This document shows positions 44,020 to 53,060 of a stretch of 64,000 bases of DNA, piece by piece; the first letter of the stretch is position 1; each line of letters opens with the position of its first letter. Location of the stretch: assembly GCF_002150505.1 (NCBI RefSeq), contig NZ_MSSV01000003.1:310001-374000 (forward strand). Reading direction: 5' to 3'. The notes under the pieces were generated by a model. It made no database searches. It was not told the DNA's origin and saw only the letters and a list, made by a program, of their open reading frames with translations. Origin of the DNA: Algoriphagus ratkowskyi (GTDB lineage: Bacteria; Bacteroidota; Bacteroidia; Cytophagales; Cyclobacteriaceae). The position numbers and the translations under genes were made by a program.

Positions 44020-46131
44020 TTAAAAGAATTTATATCGATAGTCCTTGACACCTGCCAAATCTTGCAGTGCCATCATCACAGAATACGTAGTTCTTTGAGA
44101 AGCATTTTGAGTCAGTTGCCCCTGATATGCAGAATAGTCACCTATTTCCGCTGCTGGAGTCAATGTGTTCAATTTAGCCACGATCACCCCTACGTCTTCA
44201 CGGATTGGCTTTGTAAGCTCTCCTTGCTTGATGCCGAAGATTGAACCGATCGCTGCTGGAGCGAAACCAACGCCAGGTATTACATTAGCACTAAGCTTCA
44301 AATCAGGAACCTCATTGATAGAAGCTTCATTGGCAAAGACAGCTTTCATTTCTTCTAACGAAGTTTTTCCTGCTAATTTAGATTTGATGACTTCCGCTTT
44401 TTTCTCATTTCTAACTTGAGCTTCTACTTGCTCCTTCACATCAGCCAACTTTACATCTCCTTCGTCTCTTCTGCTCACAAGGGCAGCTACTACATAAGCA
44501 TTTTCTAGTTCAATAACTGAGGAAATTTCTCCAGTAGACGTTTCGTCAGCAAATGCCCAACGAATTACTTCTCTAGCGTTTTGAAGATTGTTTATATTTC
44601 TAGCACTTGCATCTATATTATTCGCCTGAATAATTCTATAATTTTCAGAGGTTGCGTTTTCGGTGAACTCATTTCGGTTGCCAGCATTTGCTGCAAAAGA
44701 ATCAGCATTTCTGAAAGCTTCGTTTCTAGTAGCATCACTAGCTACTAATTCCACTTCAAGTGTCGCAACTTTCGTGTAAGTGCTCTTAGGCATTTCAGTC
44801 ACTTTTACGATATGGAAACCGTATTCAGTTTCTACCAAATTAGGCAGTATTCCTGTCGATTTTGCTGCATAAGCTGCTTCAGCAAATTCGGTAACGAAAT
44901 CGGCCTTTGCAAAATAACCTAAATCTCCACCATTCTGAGCCGTGCCATCCTGACCATATTGTCTAGCAGCAATTTCAAAATTGTCGTCAGTTTTTACTTC
45001 AGCAAGAACTGTTTCTGCTTGGGTTCTTACTACAGCTTTAGTAGCATCGTCCATTCCTTCTGTGCTGAATAGTATATGAGAAGCTCTCAATCTTGGAGTT
45101 CCTGAATATTGATCAGTGACCTTATAAGACACATAAGTAGAGTTAGCCGTAATGAAAGGTCCATAAGTTTGGCCTGCTTCAATTCCGTCAACATTGTTAG
45201 TCAAATTAGCTGGAAGCTCTTCACCCGGTTTGAAAGTGTAAAAAGGAGTTGGTGCATCGGAGTTTCTCAATGAAAACAGAGAATCATTCTCTGCAGTCTT
45301 AAACTCGTTAGTCAATTCATTGATCTGAGAAATAACATCTGCTGAATCTAGACCACTTGGCTGAATGCTAAAACTTACATACTCAAGACTTACAGCATTT
45401 CCAGACTTGAATTTGCTTTGGTTCTTTTTCAAATATGCTTGCATATCGCTATCAGAAACAGTTACGTCTTCATCTGCGATTGCATAGAAAGGAACGAATA
45501 AGATAGATGCATCAGCGATAGTATTCGCTGCTTTGTATTCTTCCTTAGCCTCAGCTTGAGTAGCGAATTCAGAAGTCGCTAGCATATTGTCATACTTTAT
45601 TCTCAATCTAGCATCAGCGAAAAGTCGCTCTTGCTGAGCCCAGTAGGCCTGCTGAGCAGGATCTGCAGTTTCTAGAGATTGAAGGAAGGCAATTAGCTGA
45701 CTTTTATCAAACTGCCCAGTCTGTGGATTTACCAATTGCTGACGTAATTCCGGAACAATGTTTTTGCCTTGAACCATATCAACCAATTCCGCATCTGAAA
45801 TAGTTAATCCCAATTTCTCGTATTCTTCTCTGAATACACGCTCCACAATCATTGACTGCCAAGCTTGCTCTCTGATAGAGTACATTTCTACTTCAGAAGG
45901 GACTTGTCCAGTTCTTTGCTGATTTGCAAGTTTGAATTCTTCTACTCGGGCGATGTACTCTTCGTAGGTGATATCTTCACCTGCGATCTCGCCTACGATA
46001 TTCTGACTTGCGCCAAGAAGGGAGGAATTTGGACTCAATAAATCTCCTCCTAGAAGGAATAAAATCAATCCGCCGGCAATTACGCCGATCATAAGACCTG
46101 TCCTTTGTCTAATTTGTTTAATTAACGCCAT
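44020..46131 (-). CDS. ppiD: PpiD/SurA-like periplasmic peptidyl-prolyl isomerase
   Basis: 703 residues. A basic N-terminus and one membrane helix (about 12-30, GLMIGVIAGGLILFLLGG) anchor the protein; a SurA-like N-domain follows (about 40-240), then a parvulin domain (about 340-460) with RASHILFSTEG, AAR-QYGQDG and GGDLGYFAKADF, ending YGFHIVKVTEM. A second, degraded parvulin-like region may lie further on. It is an inner-membrane chaperone for outer-membrane proteins leaving Sec. It is last in the envelope gene run, 84 bp after the CNNM gene, and has its own terminator. Confidence 0.9.
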   Translation of the reverse strand: MALIKQIRQRTGLMIGVIAGGLILFLLGGDLLSPNSSLLGASQNIVGEIAGEDITYEEYIARVEEFKLANQQRTGQVPSEVEMYSIREQAWQSMIVERVFREEYEKLGLTISDAELVDMVQGKNIVPELRQQLVNPQTGQFDKSQLIAFLQSLETADPAQQAYWAQQERLFADARLRIKYDNMLATSEFATQAEAKEEYKAANTIADASILFVPFYAIADEDVTVSDSDMQAYLKKNQSKFKSGNAVSLEYVSFSIQPSGLDSADVISQINELTNEFKTAENDSLFSLRNSDAPTPFYTFKPGEELPANLTNNVDGIEAGQTYGPFITANSTYVSYKVTDQYSGTPRLRASHILFSTEGMDDATKAVVRTQAETVLAEVKTDDNFEIAARQYGQDGTAQNGGDLGYFAKADFVTEFAEAAYAAKSTGILPNLVETEYGFHIVKVTEMPKSTYTKVATLEVELVASDATRNEAFRNADSFAANAGNRNEFTENATSENYRIIQANNIDASARNINNLQNAREVIRWAFADETSTGEISSVIELENAYVVAALVSRRDEGDVKLADVKEQVEAQVRNEKKAEVIKSKLAGKTSLEEMKAVFANEASINEVPDLKLSANVIPGVGFAPAAIGSIFGIKQGELTKPIREDVGVIVAKLNTLTPAAEIGDYSAYQGQLTQNASQRTTYSVMMALQDLAGVKDYRYKFF

Positions 46132-46215
46132 TATTGTTACTACGCTTTTTTAGAATGTCGCAAAATAAGAGCATTACGAACGAAATTCAAAATATATTCT
46201 GAATCAAACTCTTAA

Positions 46216-47499
46216 CTAGAAAATTCCCGAGCTGTTGATTTTCACACGAACGGTCTCAATTCTATGCTCTTGCTTTGTCATTATTGTGAAATTATAGGAC
46301 TCAAAAGTAACCGATTCGCCTTTCTTTGGAAGGTTCTCTGTAAGTGAAAGAATAAGTCCAGATAGGGTCTCAAAGTCCCCAATCGGCAATTCCCAACCAT
46401 ATTTATCATTGAGATAGTCAATTTCGTGACGTGCACTTAGCAAATATTCCTGATCAGAAATTTTCTGCTCGATCAAATCATCTGAGTCATATTCGTCTTC
46501 TATTTCTCCAAAAATCTCTTCAATAATATCTTCCATAGACACTATACCTGAGGTACCTCCAAACTCATCAACCACCAAAGCGAGGCTTTTTCGCTCCTGT
46601 ATAAATTGAATCAGTAATTCATTTGCCAAGGCAGACTCTGGTGCAATGATTATCGGAGTAAGTATTTCTTCGATGGTTTTAGGCTTCTTAAACAGTTCCA
46701 ATTGGTGGCAATATCCGATCACATCATCGATAGATTCCCTATAGACAATAACCTTGGAATGTCCACTTTCTTCAAATACCTGCTTCAACTCTTCTATAGC
46801 ATCTGCTACTTCTACAGAAACAATATCTGTCCGTGGCACCATGCATTCTCTCACTCTCACCGTTTTAAATTCTACGGCATTATCAAAAATCTTTGTATCA
46901 ATCTCCACATGACCATCTTCCTTTCCTTTATGAATATGATTTTGCACAAAGCTGTTCAGATCAGTCACCGTGAATACAGGCTTGTCCTCACTGTATTCCA
47001 AACGGAGTATCTTAGTGATGAAAAATCTAGAAAGTCCCACAATTGCCCATACTACAGGGTAGAACAGCACATACACCAAGTAGAAGGGTAATGCAAAGAA
47101 ATTTAACATGCTGTTGGGATTCAACATGAAGAGGCTTTTAGGCAAGAATTCAGCAGTCACTAAGACTACAATAGTGGAAATCAAAGTCTGTAATACCAGC
47201 ACAATTGCATCATTATTAAAACCATCTGGCAGCCACATTTTCAACGGACCTTCCATGAGGTGAGCCATAAAGATACCGTAGAGTACCAGGGAGATGGTAT
47301 TCCCCAAAAGTGTTGTACCGATGAATTGTCCAGGGCGCTTTACAAATATGCTGAGCAACCTGCCTGTCAGATCACCTTGTTTGTTTTGAAGCTCTATCTG
47401 AAGCTTATTTGCTGATATAAATGCAATCTCCATCCCTGAAAAGAAAGCAGATAACACCAGTGTGAGGAGCACAAAAATTAAATCATAACTTATTTCCAT
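46216..47499 (-). CDS. CNNM/CorC-family transporter-like membrane protein
   Basis: 427 residues: a DUF21 membrane domain (about 1-170, LVLSAFFSGMEIAFISANK at the start), two CBS domains (about 205-325; VRECMVPRTDIVSV opens the first, VVDEFGGTSGIVSMEDIIEE the second) and a C-terminal CorC_HlyC domain (about 340-425). Such proteins are magnesium/cobalt exporters or regulators. GldE of gliding motility has the same layout, but the lptC-ppiD context favours the general CorC group. The start is 2 bp after the upstream small gene. Confidence 0.9.
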   Translation of the reverse strand: MEISYDLIFVLLTLVLSAFFSGMEIAFISANKLQIELQNKQGDLTGRLLSIFVKRPGQFIGTTLLGNTISLVLYGIFMAHLMEGPLKMWLPDGFNNDAIVLVLQTLISTIVVLVTAEFLPKSLFMLNPNSMLNFFALPFYLVYVLFYPVVWAIVGLSRFFITKILRLEYSEDKPVFTVTDLNSFVQNHIHKGKEDGHVEIDTKIFDNAVEFKTVRVRECMVPRTDIVSVEVADAIEELKQVFEESGHSKVIVYRESIDDVIGYCHQLELFKKPKTIEEILTPIIIAPESALANELLIQFIQERKSLALVVDEFGGTSGIVSMEDIIEEIFGEIEDEYDSDDLIEQKISDQEYLLSARHEIDYLNDKYGWELPIGDFETLSGLILSLTENLPKKGESVTFESYNFTIMTKQEHRIETVRVKINSSGIF

Positions 47500-47501
47500 T
47501 C

Positions 47502-47711
47502 TTAACGCTTTTTGCGGGGTTTGGCCTTTTTATTCGGCATGGGTGGTTCTTCGGGCTTTTGCATTTTGCGATACTGAAACCAAAATAATAGGGCTACCGC
47601 AAACATAAAAATTGCATAGGAAGCTCCCACTCCTTGGGTGACGGTCTGATGAATCCCCACAATCATCAATGCAAGCGAAAGTGCTAATAATAATGCGTCA
47701 ACTAATTTCAT
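47502..47711 (-). CDS. Small two-helix membrane protein
   Basis: 69 residues: two membrane segments (about 4-22 and 29-47) and a basic C-terminal tail (KKAKPRKKR). Its stop is 2 bp before the CNNM gene start, so the two are coupled. No named family. Short membrane proteins at this position in lptC-corC runs seem common in Bacteroidota (inference). Confidence 0.7.
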   Translation of the reverse strand: MKLVDALLLALSLALMIVGIHQTVTQGVGASYAIFMFAVALLFWFQYRKMQKPEEPPMPNKKAKPRKKR

Positions 47712-47785
47712 TCTGGATTTTTAGCGAGTACAGAGAAACCAAAATTCTGTACTGTTTATCAATTGTTCTGTTACTTATTAATCTA

Positions 47786-48331
47786 TTAAATTCCTTCTCC
47801 AGATAATTCAATCTGGCCATCTCTAGGATTTTTGAGCGTGTAAGTACTGAAAGTCTCGTCTGCTTCGAAGCCAGAACCATAGGAGAATGTGCCTCCATTT
47901 TGTACTCTGACAAATTTTTCTGTATAAATTTTTTTCTTATTCGGCTCCCAAAAAAGCTCTTCAGATTGAAGTTTCTGATCCTTGATAATATTGTGAACTT
48001 GCACATTACCCTCTCCCTTAAAAATATTATCCTCCTTGTACAAATACCCCCTATCTGCTACCATAGTAGTGCTCAGCTCACCATTTTTTTCAAAAATCTG
48101 TATCTCTATTCCTTCAGGAAACTCCTGATTACCATTTGCAAAATCAAGTTGCTTAGGAGCCTTAATTTCTGAGCGTACGATCGCTGAATCACTTCGGATG
48201 AGATGAATATTGATAGCCATATTAATAGGCCCAACATAAGCTTCCAGTACCGAAGCATCCACATCTTCCCTGCAGGAACTAGTTAATGCGGCCACGCACA
48301 CAAATACGAGTGATAGTATTCTATTCTTCAC
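47786..48331 (-). CDS. lptC: LPS export protein LptC
   Basis: 181 residues with a GTG start. Signal peptide ending in the lipobox LTSSC (Cys near 20), so it is lipidated in the Bacteroidota manner rather than anchored by a helix. The beta-jellyroll pattern MVADRGYLYKEDNIFKGEG, GNVQVHNIIKDQKLQSEELF and YTEKFVRVQ fits LptC, the bridge between the LptBFG extractor and LptA. A -7 box lies 4 nt before the GTG, suggesting a leaderless transcript. It follows the terminator of the upstream TPR gene. Confidence 0.88.
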   Translation of the reverse strand: MKNRILSLVFVCVAALTSSCREDVDASVLEAYVGPINMAINIHLIRSDSAIVRSEIKAPKQLDFANGNQEFPEGIEIQIFEKNGELSTTMVADRGYLYKEDNIFKGEGNVQVHNIIKDQKLQSEELFWEPNKKKIYTEKFVRVQNGGTFSYGSGFEADETFSTYTLKNPRDGQIELSGEGI

Positions 48332-48335
48332 GGCT

Positions 48336-48343
48336 CAAAGATA
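48336..48343 (-). promoter_or_regulatory. -7 box abutting lptC
   Basis: Minus strand TATCTTTG, ending 4 nt before the GTG start. Confidence 0.4.
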
Positions 48344-48372
48344 CTTGAAAATTGTTTTACGCCTATAAATGA

Positions 48373-48400
48373 AAAAAGGCAGCCCGAAGACTGCCTTTTT
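48373..48400 (-). terminator. Terminator of the TPR gene
   Basis: 10-bp perfect arms with an 8-nt loop and a T-run on the minus strand, separating the TPR gene from lptC. Confidence 0.88.
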
Positions 48401-48415
48401 ATATAATTTAATGAA

Positions 48416-49723
48416 TTAATCTCTTGTAGCCAAAGAAACTGACTCACCTACCCAGCATCCTGTGCTAAGCGACTGACCAATTTGCATTCCTTCAGCAAAG
48501 ACTTCTTCTTTTGATGGGAACTGAGCTCTAGCTTGAGCCATTCCTGAAGAATCTCCAGCTTTTTGATATGCATTATAGGCAGCAATGAAAACAGCTCTGT
48601 CTTTAATCACGCTTACGCCTCCCTTACAATCATTGAATGAGTTCATGTACATACCACCGATCATGGAGTAGATATCAGAATTTCTAGAAGGATCAAGGTT
48701 AGCAACTTCCTTAGCAGCAGATCTAGCAGCAGACTTCTTTCCCTGCTTCGCATAAATCTTAGCAAGCTCCATCTGAGCATCTGCTTTCTGCGTATTATTT
48801 TCTGCAAGTTTCAAGGCCTGACCCCACATAGCTTCAGCTTTATCAGAGTTTTCTTCTTGCATGTATCTCATTGCAATCACCTGAGAGGTAGAGAAAGAAG
48901 GCTCATTCGCATGCTTAATTTCAAGTGCTTGTAAGAATGCTTTTGTACTGTAGCATTTGTATTGTACAGAATAGTTGAAGATTTGAGTAGCTAAAGCTTC
49001 ATTTGTTGGATCAGCAGCCAATTTTGGCCCCATTGTATTCTCAATGAAGTTACAATCAATCAGCTCCATAGCCGCCAAAATCTGTTCAGTCGTACCTCTA
49101 AGAGTTGCTATATCTTCTCCTTTTGCTTCGGCCTTATCAAATTCAGATTGGATGAAATTAAATTTTTCCAATACCTGCTCTGGAGTATAAGCACTATGGT
49201 ATGCATAATTTCTATAAACTATATTAAAATAATAAGCATATAGTCCAGTAGTAACTAATCCTCCATTAAGTTCTATAGCTCTTTCAAAGTCTTTCGCAAC
49301 GCTAGGGATTTTATCCTCATCACCTTTGAAATACTCATAGCCATAGTAGGCTTTATTCTCAATCCATTTCGCCTCATCCTTATAAATCTCACCTCTCTTG
49401 ATAAAGATGGACATTACTGAATCCTGATACACACGCTTCTGTGCCTCATCAGTAGTGGCTTTTGAAGCAGCATCATAGATTACTACACCATTCTGATAGA
49501 TAGATTCGTTAAGATTAGGCACATTCACAAGCAACCAGTTCAGTGGATGAGTAGCCTCTATAAACTGCTCAGAATCCTTATAGTCAGTATAGGCAGCATT
49601 TAATTCTCTAGCTTTTTTCTCTAGCGCTGGATCGGCAGGAAATTTAAAATCCTGAGCTTGAACCAGCCCGGCTACGAGCAGGGCAGCTATCCCTAAAATT
49701 GTAGATTTAATTTTCATTTTCAT
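48416..49723 (-). CDS. Secreted TPR-repeat protein
   Basis: 435 residues. Signal peptide about 1-23 (LLVAGLVQAQ), then alpha-helical repeats over about 150-400 of TPR type (for example AEAMWGQALKLAENNTQKAD, MELAKIYAKQGKKSAARSA). Secreted or periplasmic scaffold; role unknown. It sits between the outer-membrane protein gene and lptC, in a coaX-OMP-TPR-lptC-corC-ppiD block that I associate with Bacteroidota, implying a role in envelope assembly (inference). Confidence 0.85.
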   Translation of the reverse strand: MKMKIKSTILGIAALLVAGLVQAQDFKFPADPALEKKARELNAAYTDYKDSEQFIEATHPLNWLLVNVPNLNESIYQNGVVIYDAASKATTDEAQKRVYQDSVMSIFIKRGEIYKDEAKWIENKAYYGYEYFKGDEDKIPSVAKDFERAIELNGGLVTTGLYAYYFNIVYRNYAYHSAYTPEQVLEKFNFIQSEFDKAEAKGEDIATLRGTTEQILAAMELIDCNFIENTMGPKLAADPTNEALATQIFNYSVQYKCYSTKAFLQALEIKHANEPSFSTSQVIAMRYMQEENSDKAEAMWGQALKLAENNTQKADAQMELAKIYAKQGKKSAARSAAKEVANLDPSRNSDIYSMIGGMYMNSFNDCKGGVSVIKDRAVFIAAYNAYQKAGDSSGMAQARAQFPSKEEVFAEGMQIGQSLSTGCWVGESVSLATRD

Positions 49724-49821
49724 AATGGTTTAATTCGGCACAATTTAATCTTCATGTCTAAATCCGGCTTATGAATTCCGGACTTAACCATTTTGATTGT
49801 ATGGTTTGGTTTGGTTAATTA

Positions 49822-51105
49822 TTATTCAAAAACTCGTTTGTAAAACCAACTATTATCATTTAGTGATAACCCTAAAGTGAAGTTCACATAATTCTCTCGG
49901 ATGAGGCCATTATCAGTGGTTCCTCGCTGTCCGACTTTCAAAGCGAAGTTCACTAATGAGAGTTGGTTTACAGGAAGTGAAGCTCCAAAGTTAATGCCAA
50001 GATCATTGATATTAGTAGAGTTCAAGTAATATGGTGTCTGCTGGTATTCCAAACCAATGCGATAAGTAGCTCTCTTAAGACCATTGTCTATATCTAGATA
50101 ATCAGGCACAATCTGGAATCCCAATCCTACTTTAATTGCTTCCTTCAATTGTAATGGGTCATCTAACAAAGATCTATACTTTTTGAAATCTTGGTATTGG
50201 CCTTCCAAACCAATCACAAACTTATTGTTCTTCTCGTAGGTAACCCCGAATCCAAGGCGATCAGGGATATATATGCTGCCTGGTTCATCATTTGCGATCA
50301 AGTCACCATCTGTATCTGGACTGCTAGCTAAGCCGAATGATGCCAGCTTGGCAAAAGCTTTTCCATTAACATCCCCTAAGTGTTGATAAATGGCGCCTAA
50401 GTGTAATTTACTTTTGGCGTTCAATGGTAGGAAGTAATAAGCACCTGCTTTGATGCCTACATCACTAACTGTTAATCTTTCATAATATTCGGTAGTGGTA
50501 CCGACTTGAGCACCTTCATCGTCAATTAGTGCCAAGCGATCCGTGCGAATTGTTGATCCAAATAAGTATGATCCTGTTACTCCTAAGCTAAAATTCTTTG
50601 CTATCACCATCCCATAAGAAAGATAAGCTTCCGAAATACCTCCATCACCTTCAATAGAATTCAAGGCGTTTACATTAGCATTATCTACTTGGCTTTGTAT
50701 AAGCAGTCGATAATTCACACTCGTGATTTGATTCAAACCTAATCCGAGCGTCGCTTTGTTTACTTTCACTGGAAGTGAAAACGCGACATAAGACAAGCCT
50801 CCACCATCGACATCCGATGTCTGTGTGCCATTATTTGCAGCTATCTTCTTGTAATTAAGTGCAGCCTCAAAATTAAAAATTGAGTTTTTAGTACTCAGAG
50901 CGGGATTGACCACGTTAGGATTCCAAGCGGAGCCAAAACTGATCCCAAGTCCTCCCATAGCTTGATTACTGGTAAGACCGGAATAATTAAATTCTCCGAT
51001 ACCTAATGCACTATAGGTGGATGCACTGGACTGTGCCTGAGCTTCCGTAAATAAGAAAAGGGTGCATAGTACACCCAGCAATTGCAATTTGATTTTACTC
51101 AACAT
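49822..51105 (-). CDS. Outer-membrane beta-barrel protein, FadL/PorV-like
   Basis: 427 residues. Signal peptide ends near residue 24 (TEAQAQ). The mature N-terminus STYSALGIGEFNYSGLTSNQ followed by AMGGLGISFG and NPALST resembles the outer-membrane protein group that includes FadL-like and PorV-like barrels (a G-G-L motif with N-P-A). It ends in YKRVFE, not a strict barrel C-terminus. Possibly a hydrophobic-compound porin or assembly factor. It overlaps coaX by 11 bp at the start, so the two are co-transcribed. Confidence 0.75.
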   Translation of the reverse strand: MLSKIKLQLLGVLCTLFLFTEAQAQSSASTYSALGIGEFNYSGLTSNQAMGGLGISFGSAWNPNVVNPALSTKNSIFNFEAALNYKKIAANNGTQTSDVDGGGLSYVAFSLPVKVNKATLGLGLNQITSVNYRLLIQSQVDNANVNALNSIEGDGGISEAYLSYGMVIAKNFSLGVTGSYLFGSTIRTDRLALIDDEGAQVGTTTEYYERLTVSDVGIKAGAYYFLPLNAKSKLHLGAIYQHLGDVNGKAFAKLASFGLASSPDTDGDLIANDEPGSIYIPDRLGFGVTYEKNNKFVIGLEGQYQDFKKYRSLLDDPLQLKEAIKVGLGFQIVPDYLDIDNGLKRATYRIGLEYQQTPYYLNSTNINDLGINFGASLPVNQLSLVNFALKVGQRGTTDNGLIRENYVNFTLGLSLNDNSWFYKRVFE

Positions 51106-51811
51106 TGTGATTTAGAATAGAATTCAATCCGTATAGGACCAAATTTGGGACTACAAATATGAGGTCTTTTGCCATTGAATCAAAAGATTGGGCATCTCCG
51201 CCAGTAACAAAGACCTCGATTTCTGGAAATTTTTTAATGTATTCTTCGATTTGCCCTCGCAATTCGAACTCAATTCCACGCCAAATACCGATTTGCATAC
51301 AAGTGATTGTATTATCGCCAATCAGTTCGGCGGGCTTTACTTTTAAATCTACTAAGGGCAATCTTGCGGTAAGATCATGCATTGCTTTAGCACGCATATT
51401 TAATCCAGGACTGATTGCTCCTCCTAAATAAGAATTATTACCATCGATCAAGTCAAAAGTAATACAAGTTCCCAAGTCTATTGCGAGAATTGGTCCGCCA
51501 CCTCGCATAGACCAAGCTCCAATCGCACCCGCTATGCGGTCCAAACCTAAGCTAGCGGGTGTACCGTAAGCATTGTGAATAGGTAATGATGTCACATGAC
51601 TGAGGTAAGTAAAGTTAAAGGTTAAGATAGCCTGCAGCTCATCTTGACTCCACCTTACCGAACTCACCAAACATTGGTCAAAAGCTATTGATTTCCAATA
51701 AGCTAATGCAGACTCAATCTCATTGAATGCTTCTTCCTGAAGCAGTTTTTCTCTTTCAAAGAGTGCACACTTAATTCTAGTATTACCAATATCTATGATC
51801 AGATTTGTCAT
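51095..51811 (-). CDS. coaX: Type III pantothenate kinase
   Basis: 238 residues. ASKHA-fold motifs: LIIDIGNTRIKCALFE (N-terminal phosphate-binding), GLDRIAGAIGAW, ILAIDLGTCITFDLID and GAISPGLNMRAKA. It phosphorylates pantothenate, the first step of coenzyme A synthesis, and is insensitive to CoA feedback in the characterised members. It heads the envelope-gene run and is divergent from anmK. Confidence 0.95.
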   Translation of the reverse strand: MTNLIIDIGNTRIKCALFEREKLLQEEAFNEIESALAYWKSIAFDQCLVSSVRWSQDELQAILTFNFTYLSHVTSLPIHNAYGTPASLGLDRIAGAIGAWSMRGGGPILAIDLGTCITFDLIDGNNSYLGGAISPGLNMRAKAMHDLTARLPLVDLKVKPAELIGDNTITCMQIGIWRGIEFELRGQIEEYIKKFPEIEVFVTGGDAQSFDSMAKDLIFVVPNLVLYGLNSILNHNVE

Positions 51812-51863
51812 TCAGATGATTTAATATCCTGCAAAATAGCCATTCAAAAAAAGCTGCACCTTT

Positions 51864-51885
51864 TATCTTTGTTAAATTATCTTTG
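51864..51885 (+). promoter_or_regulatory. Two tandem -7 boxes before anmK
   Basis: TATCTTTG occurs at 51864-51871 and again at 51878-51885. Either or both could drive anmK (ATG at 51916); the 14-bp spacing gives two possible starts. Confidence 0.4.
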
Positions 51886-51915
51886 GCTTGCTAAACACTT
51901 AACAAACTTTAACCC

Positions 51916-52989
51916 ATGAACTCTACTCACTTTACCATGATCGGATTGATGTCCGGTACTTCTGGAGATGGATTAGATATAGCCTATTGCAGCTATGAGA
52001 CTAATCCTCAGTGGTCCTACAAGATTATAGATGCGATTACAATCCCCTTTCCCTTAGAGTTAGGTCAAAAGCTTATGAATTCACATAAACTTTCGGCCTT
52101 AGAATTAGCACTATTGGATGTGAATTTTGGGAAGTGGATGGGAGAGAAAGTAAAGGAATACTGCATAGATAAGCAAATCGAACCAACTGCTATCTGTTCA
52201 CACGGACATACGGTATTTCATCAACCTTCTAAAGGACTTAGCCTTCAGATTGGCAATGGATGGGCACTGCATCAAGCATCAGGTTTCCGAGTAATTAACG
52301 ATTTCCGCATGAACGATGTACAGCTGGGAGGACAAGGTGCACCTTTAGTTCCCATAGGGGATCAATTACTTTTCCCTACAATTGATTTCTGCATCAACCT
52401 CGGTGGTATAGCAAATATTAGTATGGAGTCAGCAGGTAATCGTATCGCCTTTGATACTTGCCCCTTCAACTTATTGCTGAATACTCAGGCTAGTGCCCTA
52501 GGCGCCGATTTCGACAACAATGGAGCTTGGGCAAAAGTAGGAACACTCAATACATCCCTTTTTGAAGCATTGAATGCTCTTCCTTATTATTTAAAATCAG
52601 CTGCTAAATCACTAGGCAGAGAGGATTTGGAAAATGACTTCATACCCTTGATAAGTTCTAGTGGCCTATCGGAAAAAGACATCTTGAGAACTCTTGTAGA
52701 GCATTATGCATTTCAGATCGCCAAAATCATAAAGCTTCAAAGTAGAATAGACAAGCCTTCTGTGTTAATAACGGGAGGTGGAGCATACAATTCTTTTTTT
52801 ATAGAGCGATTGAATAGCCATCTTGAAGGTAAGTGGAGTCATGCGGCAGCTACTTCTGAATTGATAGAATTCAAGGAAGCATTAGTATTTGGATTTTTGG
52901 GCGTATTACGTCTCAGAAATGAAAACAACGCGTTATCTTCCGTAACTGGAGCTAGTTCAGACTCTTCCGGAGGCGTTATATTTGGATAG
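51916..52989 (+). CDS. anmK: Anhydro-N-acetylmuramic acid kinase
   Basis: 357 residues, close to the usual 360-370. Motifs: GLMSGTSGDGLDIAYC at the N-terminus, CSHGHTVFHQP, GGQGAPLVPIGD, INLGGIANIS and the C-terminal LITGGGAYNSFFIERL. It phosphorylates and opens 1,6-anhydro-MurNAc during peptidoglycan recycling. It is monocistronic with two -7 boxes. The neighbouring coaX is divergent. Confidence 0.95.
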   Translation: MNSTHFTMIGLMSGTSGDGLDIAYCSYETNPQWSYKIIDAITIPFPLELGQKLMNSHKLSALELALLDVNFGKWMGEKVKEYCIDKQIEPTAICSHGHTVFHQPSKGLSLQIGNGWALHQASGFRVINDFRMNDVQLGGQGAPLVPIGDQLLFPTIDFCINLGGIANISMESAGNRIAFDTCPFNLLLNTQASALGADFDNNGAWAKVGTLNTSLFEALNALPYYLKSAAKSLGREDLENDFIPLISSSGLSEKDILRTLVEHYAFQIAKIIKLQSRIDKPSVLITGGGAYNSFFIERLNSHLEGKWSHAAATSELIEFKEALVFGFLGVLRLRNENNALSSVTGASSDSSGGVIFG

Positions 52990-53030
52990 CCGTCCATCAG
53001 ACTTCCTGTAGCAAAAGAGGTTTATTTTTC

Positions 53031-53038
53031 TATTTTTG
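53031..53038 (+). promoter_or_regulatory. -7 box of the glutamate dehydrogenase gene
   Basis: TATTTTTG, 22 nt before the ATG at 53061; the identical octamer and nearly identical spacing precede wecB. Confidence 0.4.
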
Positions 53039-53060
53039 CCAAGATATAAACCCAAAATGC

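Noticed and set aside
47698..48006. 102-codon minus-strand frame
   Set aside because: It lies within and across lptC in another frame, has a poor protein composition, and lptC has clear motifs and a lipobox.
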